Assembly: GCA_026125865.1 (NCBI GenBank)
Contig: JAHCKI010000076.1
Location: forward strand, 1-9,179
Length of the DNA stretch: 9,179 nucleotides
From: Rhodospirillales bacterium
GTDB taxonomy: Bacteria; Pseudomonadota; Alphaproteobacteria; Rhodospirillales; Defluviicoccaceae
Reading direction: 5' to 3'
Within the stretch, counting starts at the first letter, position 1, and every line of letters begins with the position of its first letter. The translations under genes were made by a program, and so were the position numbers. A model generated the notes under the pieces. That model had not been told where the DNA came from. It ran no database searches and worked only from the letters and a program-made list of their open reading frames with translations. Below are positions 5,621 to 9,179 of this stretch, piece after piece.

Positions 5621-6864
5621 TGGCCGACACGCGCGTCATTACCCTCGGATGCCGGCTGAATGCTTTCGAGTCGGAGGTCATTCGGTCCGAAGCAGCGGCG
5701 GCCGGCGTCGCCGATACGGTGATCATCAATACCTGCGCCGTTACCGGTGAAGCGGTTCGCCAGGCCCGGCAGGCGATCCGCCGCACCCGCCGCGAACGGC
5801 CCCATGATCGCATCGTCGTCACCGGCTGCGCCGCGCAGTTGACGCCCGAAGCCTTCGCCGCCATGCCGGAGGTCGATTGCGTGATCGGCAATGCCGAAAA
5901 GCTGGATCGTAAGATCCTAGCGGACGAAGCCGCCGCGTTCGCCGTTTCCGATATATCCGACTATCACGATGCGGCGACACCCTTTGTCGAAGGATTCGAG
6001 GGCCGCACCCGCGCCTTCGTCCAGATCCAGCAAGGATGCGACCACCGCTGCACGTTCTGCATCGTTCCCTTCGCGCGCGGCCCCAGCCGCAGTGTGCCGC
6101 TAGAACAGGTGGCGGCGCAGATTCGCGCACTGGTTGAGCACAGTTATCGGGAAGTTGTGCTCACCGGTGTCGATATTTGCTCCTACGGGGCCGATCTTGC
6201 CGACCGCCCGCGATTAGGGGACCTGGTCCGCGCCATATTGGCGCAGATTCCGGCGCTTCGGCGCTTGCGATTGTCGACGATTGATCCGGCCGCGATCGAT
6301 GACGTCCTGGTTGTCGCGTTCGGCGAAGATTCGAGGCTGATGCCGCACGTGCACCTCAGTCTGCAGGCCATGGACGACACCGTTCTGAAGCGGATGCGGC
6401 GTCGCCACTCGCGGGCGGATGTTTTCGCTATTGCCGATCGGTTGCGGCGGGTTCGCCCCGACATGGTATTCGGCGCCGACCTCATCGCCGGCTTCCCAAC
6501 CGAAACCCCCGACATGTTCGAAGCGACGTTCGATGCCGTTGACGCTCTGAACCTCACCTATCTGCACGTATTTCCCTATTCACCGCGGCCGGGCACGCCG
6601 GCGGCGCGAATGCCGCAAGTGCCGGCAATCGAGCGCCGCGCCCGGGCGGCGCGGCTCCGCCAAGCGGGCGCGGATGCGCGTGCGCGCTTCTTCAACGACC
6701 GCATCGGCACCCTTACCGACGTGCTGGTGGAAACGGGCCGGGATGCCCGCTGTCCTTACTATGCACCGGTTCAGCTCGACGTTCCCTTAGCTTCGGGAAC
6801 ATTGCTCACCGCACGGATCGACGGCGCGGACGCCCATGGCCTGAGGGGAACGGCGATCCAATGA
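5620..6864 (+). CDS. mtaB: tRNA (N6-threonylcarbamoyladenosine(37)-C2)-methylthiotransferase MtaB
   Basis: MtaB is a radical-SAM enzyme that converts t6A to ms2t6A at position 37 of ANN-decoding tRNAs. It is 414 aa. The N-terminal methylthiotransferase domain holds three cysteines for one [4Fe-4S] cluster: C11 (TLGCRLN), C39 (NTCAVT) and C70 (VTGCAAQ). The radical-SAM core follows, with C140-x3-C144-x2-C147 (QGCDHRCTFCIVPFARGPSRS) and the ELTGVDI-like strand EVVLTGVDICSYG (178-190). A short C-terminal region (about 355-414) fits a TRAM-like RNA-binding domain. TLGCRLN and the short linker favour MtaB over MiaB or RimO. ATG 5620 is chosen over ATG 5614 because GGCGGGA then lies at a workable distance. 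The start overlaps the dapF stop by one base and the end overlaps ftsY as ATGA, implying translational coupling across the operon. Confidence 0.93.
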   Translation: MADTRVITLGCRLNAFESEVIRSEAAAAGVADTVIINTCAVTGEAVRQARQAIRRTRRERPHDRIVVTGCAAQLTPEAFAAMPEVDCVIGNAEKLDRKILADEAAAFAVSDISDYHDAATPFVEGFEGRTRAFVQIQQGCDHRCTFCIVPFARGPSRSVPLEQVAAQIRALVEHSYREVVLTGVDICSYGADLADRPRLGDLVRAILAQIPALRRLRLSTIDPAAIDDVLVVAFGEDSRLMPHVHLSLQAMDDTVLKRMRRRHSRADVFAIADRLRRVRPDMVFGADLIAGFPTETPDMFEATFDAVDALNLTYLHVFPYSPRPGTPAARMPQVPAIERRARAARLRQAGADARARFFNDRIGTLTDVLVETGRDARCPYYAPVQLDVPLASGTLLTARIDGADAHGLRGTAIQ

Positions 6865-7841
6865 CCGAACGCACCCCAACGCAAGAACGCCAAGACCTTG
6901 ACCGGAAGGACCAGGACTCCGGCGGCTGGGTCACGCGCCTTCGTCACGGCCTGGGTCGGTCTTCGGCGAAGCTGACCGGCGGTATCACCGATCTCTTCGG
7001 CAAGCGCAAGCTGACCGACGAAGCGTTGGAGGAGTTGGAAGAACTGCTCATCACCGCGGATCTCGGCGTGACGACCGCGGCGAAACTGGTCGGCGCCTTG
7101 GCCAAGTCCCGCTTCAATCAGGAAGTCTCCGGCGCGGAGGTGCGTGGCGCCCTGGCGGAAGAGGCGGCGAAGATCCTGGCGCCCGTGGCCGAGATGATTT
7201 CCATAAATCAGGCACACAAGCCGCATGTCATCCTGTTTTGCGGCGTCAACGGCAGCGGCAAGACGACGACCATCGCCAAGCTCGCGGCGCTGTTCAAGCA
7301 TGTGGGCCTCGATGTGGCCATGGTCGCCGGTGATACCTTCCGGGCGGCGGCGATCGAACAGTTGCAGGTCTGGGGTGATCGCATCGGCTGCCCGGTGATC
7401 GCGCGCGCGCCGGGATCGGACGCCGCGGGCCTGGCGTATGACGCCCTGGATCAGGCACGCACGCGACGCACCGATGTGCTGTTGATCGACACCGCCGGCC
7501 GTCTGCAGAACCGCTCCGACCTGATGGCCGAGCTGACCAAGATCATTCGCGTCCTGAAGAAGGTCGATGATAGCGCGCCTCATGACTGCATTCTCGTGCT
7601 CGACGCCACCGTCGGCCAGAATGCGCACAGTCAGGTGGAAACGTTTCGCTCCATTGTCAATGTAACGGGACTGGTGATGACCAAACTCGACGGCTCGGCA
7701 AAGGGCGGGGTCGTCGTGGCGCTGGCCGATCGCTTCGGACTGCCGGTGCACGCGGTGGGCGTCGGCGAGTCGCTGGAGGACATGCGGCCGTTCGACCCGA
7801 GAGCATTTGCCCGCAGCCTGCTCGGCCTCGCGGACGAATGA
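6861..7841 (+). CDS. ftsY: Signal recognition particle receptor FtsY
   Basis: FtsY is the membrane-associated SRP receptor GTPase that pairs with Ffh to hand ribosome-nascent chains to the translocon. It is 326 aa. The first about 20 residues are a short charged stretch rather than the long acidic A domain of E. coli. Residues 21-46 (GWVTRLRHGLGRSSAKLTGGITDLF) form the amphipathic membrane-targeting helix at the start of the N domain. The G domain is intact: G1 GVNGSGKTTT (128-137), DTFRAAA (158-164), G3 DTAGR (210-214), DATVGQNA (248-255), G4 TKLDGSAKGG (274-283) and G5 GVGE (300-303). GVNGSGKTTT and DTFRAAA distinguish it from Ffh, encoded in this window with GLQGSGKTTT and DVYRPAA. The ATG overlaps the mtaB stop as ATGA; a GAGGGGA sequence about 11 nt upstream may serve as ribosome site. 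Confidence 0.98.
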   Translation: MTERTPTQERQDLDRKDQDSGGWVTRLRHGLGRSSAKLTGGITDLFGKRKLTDEALEELEELLITADLGVTTAAKLVGALAKSRFNQEVSGAEVRGALAEEAAKILAPVAEMISINQAHKPHVILFCGVNGSGKTTTIAKLAALFKHVGLDVAMVAGDTFRAAAIEQLQVWGDRIGCPVIARAPGSDAAGLAYDALDQARTRRTDVLLIDTAGRLQNRSDLMAELTKIIRVLKKVDDSAPHDCILVLDATVGQNAHSQVETFRSIVNVTGLVMTKLDGSAKGGVVVALADRFGLPVHAVGVGESLEDMRPFDPRAFARSLLGLADE

Positions 7842-7860
7842 GAGTCCGATCGAGAAAGTT

Positions 7861-7889
7861 TCACGGTGATTTGTGACACCGTGATCACC
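7861..7889 (+). repeat. Interlocking inverted repeats between ftsY and the cyclase gene
   Basis: TCACGGTG (7861-7868) and CACCGTGA (7877-7884) form a perfect 8-bp inverted repeat with an 8-nt loop. A second, mutually exclusive pair, GGTGAT (7865-7870) and ATCACC (7884-7889), overlaps it. It starts 19 bp after the ftsY stop. No T-tract follows directly (a 7-8 nt T run occurs only about 40 bp later), so it is a poor intrinsic terminator. It could be an mRNA 3' hairpin for the operon or a protein-binding dyad for the cyclase gene. Confidence 0.5.
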
Positions 7890-7960
7890 ATGTCGAGTCA
7901 AGAAGAGACATATTCAGCGGGATACTTTTTTTCGGCGCGATAGGGAGCCAATTCCGTCGG

Positions 7961-7967
7961 GGAGGAG
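7961..7967 (+). promoter_or_regulatory. Strong Shine-Dalgarno of the cyclase gene
   Basis: GGAGGAG ends 3 nt before the ATG at 7971, with the GGAGG core 5 nt away. It is the strongest ribosome site in the window and fixes the cyclase start. I found no convincing promoter between it and ftsY. Confidence 0.75.
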
Positions 7968-7970
7968 CGA

Positions 7971-9179
7971 ATGTTGAACCGGATCACCATGTTCATCTTC
8001 GGGCAACCCGCTCACCAGCAATTACCGGAACGCGTGCGGCGCTCCATCGTCGAGCAACAAGTCCAGGCGGAGAAGCTCATTGGCTGGGCGCAACTGGCGC
8101 TCGTCGTATTCTTCGTTCTCCTCTACACGATCGCGCCCAAGACCTCCGACGGCACGAAATTCATGCCCGTGCCTTACGTCTTGGCCATGTACCTCATGTT
8201 CACGGCTTTCCGGTTGTTGCTGACGTACAAATGGGCGCTGCCGCGCTGGTTTCTATTCGGTTCCGTTATCAGCGACATCACCCTCCTCATGGTTCTGATC
8301 TGGAGCTTTCATCTCCAGTACAATCAACCGGCTCCGTTCTATCTGAAGGCGCCGACGCTGCTTTATGTGTTTATTTTTATTTCCTTGCGGACGCTCCGCT
8401 TCGAACCGACGTTCGTGATCGCCACCGGCACCGCTGCCGCCGTCGGCTGGTTCGCGCTCCTTTGGTACGCCATGGAGACGATGGCCGGCGAACCCAACCT
8501 CGTCACCCGCGACTATGTCCTTTACATGACCTCGAACATGGTTTTGGTGGGTGCGGAGATCGACAAGATCATATCGATCCTTTTAGTGACGACCGTACTA
8601 GCCGTAGCCCAAATCCGCGCGCGGCGACTGCTGACTCGGGCCGTCGCCGATGGGGCCGTGGCGCACGACCTATCGCGGTTCGTCACCCCCGACATCGCCG
8701 CCCATGTGGCGAGCGCCGAGCGGGCCATTCAGCCGGGCGATGGCGAAGTGAAGACGGCTAGTATCCTGTTCTGCGACCTGGAGGGCTTTTCCGGTATTGC
8801 CCAACGCTTATCGCCGGGCGAATTGATGCAAACCTTCAACGAGTACCTCGGCGCGGTCAACGAGGTGATCGCCACCCATGGCGGCGTGATCACCGAGTTT
8901 CGCGGCGACGCCATGCTGGTCACCTTCAACACCGCCCATTCCGATCCCGATCATGCCGCCAACGCTCTCAGAACGGCGTTGGGCATCCAGGATATTCTCA
9001 AGACCCGCCGCTTCGGTCAGGGAATCCGGCTCAAGGCACGGTGCGGCATCAGCACCGGCGATCTCATCACCGGCACCGTCGGCACCGCGGAGCGCCTGCT
9101 GTTCACCGTCCACGGCGACGAGGTCAACATCGCCGCGCGTCTCGAAAAGATGAACAAGGAATACGGCACCTACATTTTG
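7971..9179 (+). CDS. Membrane-anchored class III adenylate/guanylate cyclase, 3' end cut by window edge
   Basis: The predicted product is an integral membrane enzyme making a cyclic nucleotide from ATP or GTP in its cytoplasmic domain; 403 residues are visible. Six hydrophobic segments lie at about 38-56, 68-86, 93-112, 125-140, 146-168 and 197-216. A linker leads to the catalytic domain from about 262. The two metal-binding aspartates are D269 (LFCDLEGFS) and D313 (FRGDAMLVTF). The transition-state pair is N386 and R390 (EVNIAARLE). The purine-selecting positions are unusual: canonical adenylate cyclases have Lys then Asp (or Thr), canonical guanylate cyclases Glu then Cys; here they read E309 (TEFRGD) and T379 (FTVHGD). 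Substrate is therefore uncertain. The remaining domain end lies beyond the window. A strong SD fixes the ATG. It follows ftsY by 129 bp and is probably a separate unit. Confidence 0.92.
   Translation, partial: MLNRITMFIFGQPAHQQLPERVRRSIVEQQVQAEKLIGWAQLALVVFFVLLYTIAPKTSDGTKFMPVPYVLAMYLMFTAFRLLLTYKWALPRWFLFGSVISDITLLMVLIWSFHLQYNQPAPFYLKAPTLLYVFIFISLRTLRFEPTFVIATGTAAAVGWFALLWYAMETMAGEPNLVTRDYVLYMTSNMVLVGAEIDKIISILLVTTVLAVAQIRARRLLTRAVADGAVAHDLSRFVTPDIAAHVASAERAIQPGDGEVKTASILFCDLEGFSGIAQRLSPGELMQTFNEYLGAVNEVIATHGGVITEFRGDAMLVTFNTAHSDPDHAANALRTALGIQDILKTRRFGQGIRLKARCGISTGDLITGTVGTAERLLFTVHGDEVNIAARLEKMNKEYGTYIL

Noticed and set aside
7872..7888. Canonical CRP/FNR site upstream of the cyclase gene
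   Set aside because: The TGTGA and TCAC half-sites are 8 bp apart instead of 6, so it does not fit the consensus; kept only as an unassigned dyad.
6771..7901. Minus-strand open frame of 376 codons antisense to ftsY
   Set aside because: It covers the well-supported ftsY exactly in antisense, has no recognisable domain and no ribosome site; a shadow frame.
7925..7932. T-run as an intrinsic terminator of ftsY
   Set aside because: No GC-rich hairpin abuts the T-run; the nearest inverted repeat ends about 35-40 bp upstream.

Overview
The window reads as chromosomal core DNA from a GC-rich alphaproteobacterium, probably Rhodospirillales-like. This is judged from protein character (long Ala/Lys/Pro-rich tail on ribosomal protein S16, alphaproteobacterial-style RimM, TrmD and Ffh, an XRE regulator of the alphaproteobacterial type, a 6-TM class III cyclase) and from gene order. 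No database search was possible. Nearly all of it is protein-coding. I see no tRNA, rRNA, insertion sequence, phage gene or CRISPR array.

Left arm, minus strand (about 1-3141): an ffh - rpsP - rimM - trmD cluster, read right to left. It encodes the signal recognition particle GTPase, ribosomal protein S16, a 30S maturation factor and the tRNA m1G37 methyltransferase. trmD runs off the left edge. rimM and trmD share an ATGA overlap.

Centre (3142-3419): a compact divergent control region. On the minus strand a good sigma70-type promoter is followed within about 60 nt by two hairpins, the second ending in a T-tract. The transcript should therefore stop before ffh, which suggests either an attenuated ffh leader or a separate small RNA. 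On the plus strand a second good promoter drives a small XRE-type regulator, and an imperfect dyad lies between the two promoters.

Right arm, plus strand (3420-9179): the XRE regulator; an uncharacterised eight-cysteine ferredoxin-like protein; then a tightly packed dapF - mtaB - ftsY operon with overlapping stop and start codons (lysine/peptidoglycan precursor synthesis, ms2t6A37 tRNA modification, SRP receptor GTPase). Last comes a membrane-anchored class III nucleotide cyclase that runs off the right edge. Both SRP GTPases, Ffh and FtsY, and two enzymes acting at tRNA position 37, TrmD and MtaB, thus lie within 8 kb on divergent arms.

Most of the window is ordinary housekeeping DNA. The points worth a second look are the short terminated transcript upstream of ffh, the divergent XRE control region, the non-canonical purine-selecting residues of the cyclase, the inverted repeat upstream of it, and the uncharacterised Fe-S protein.
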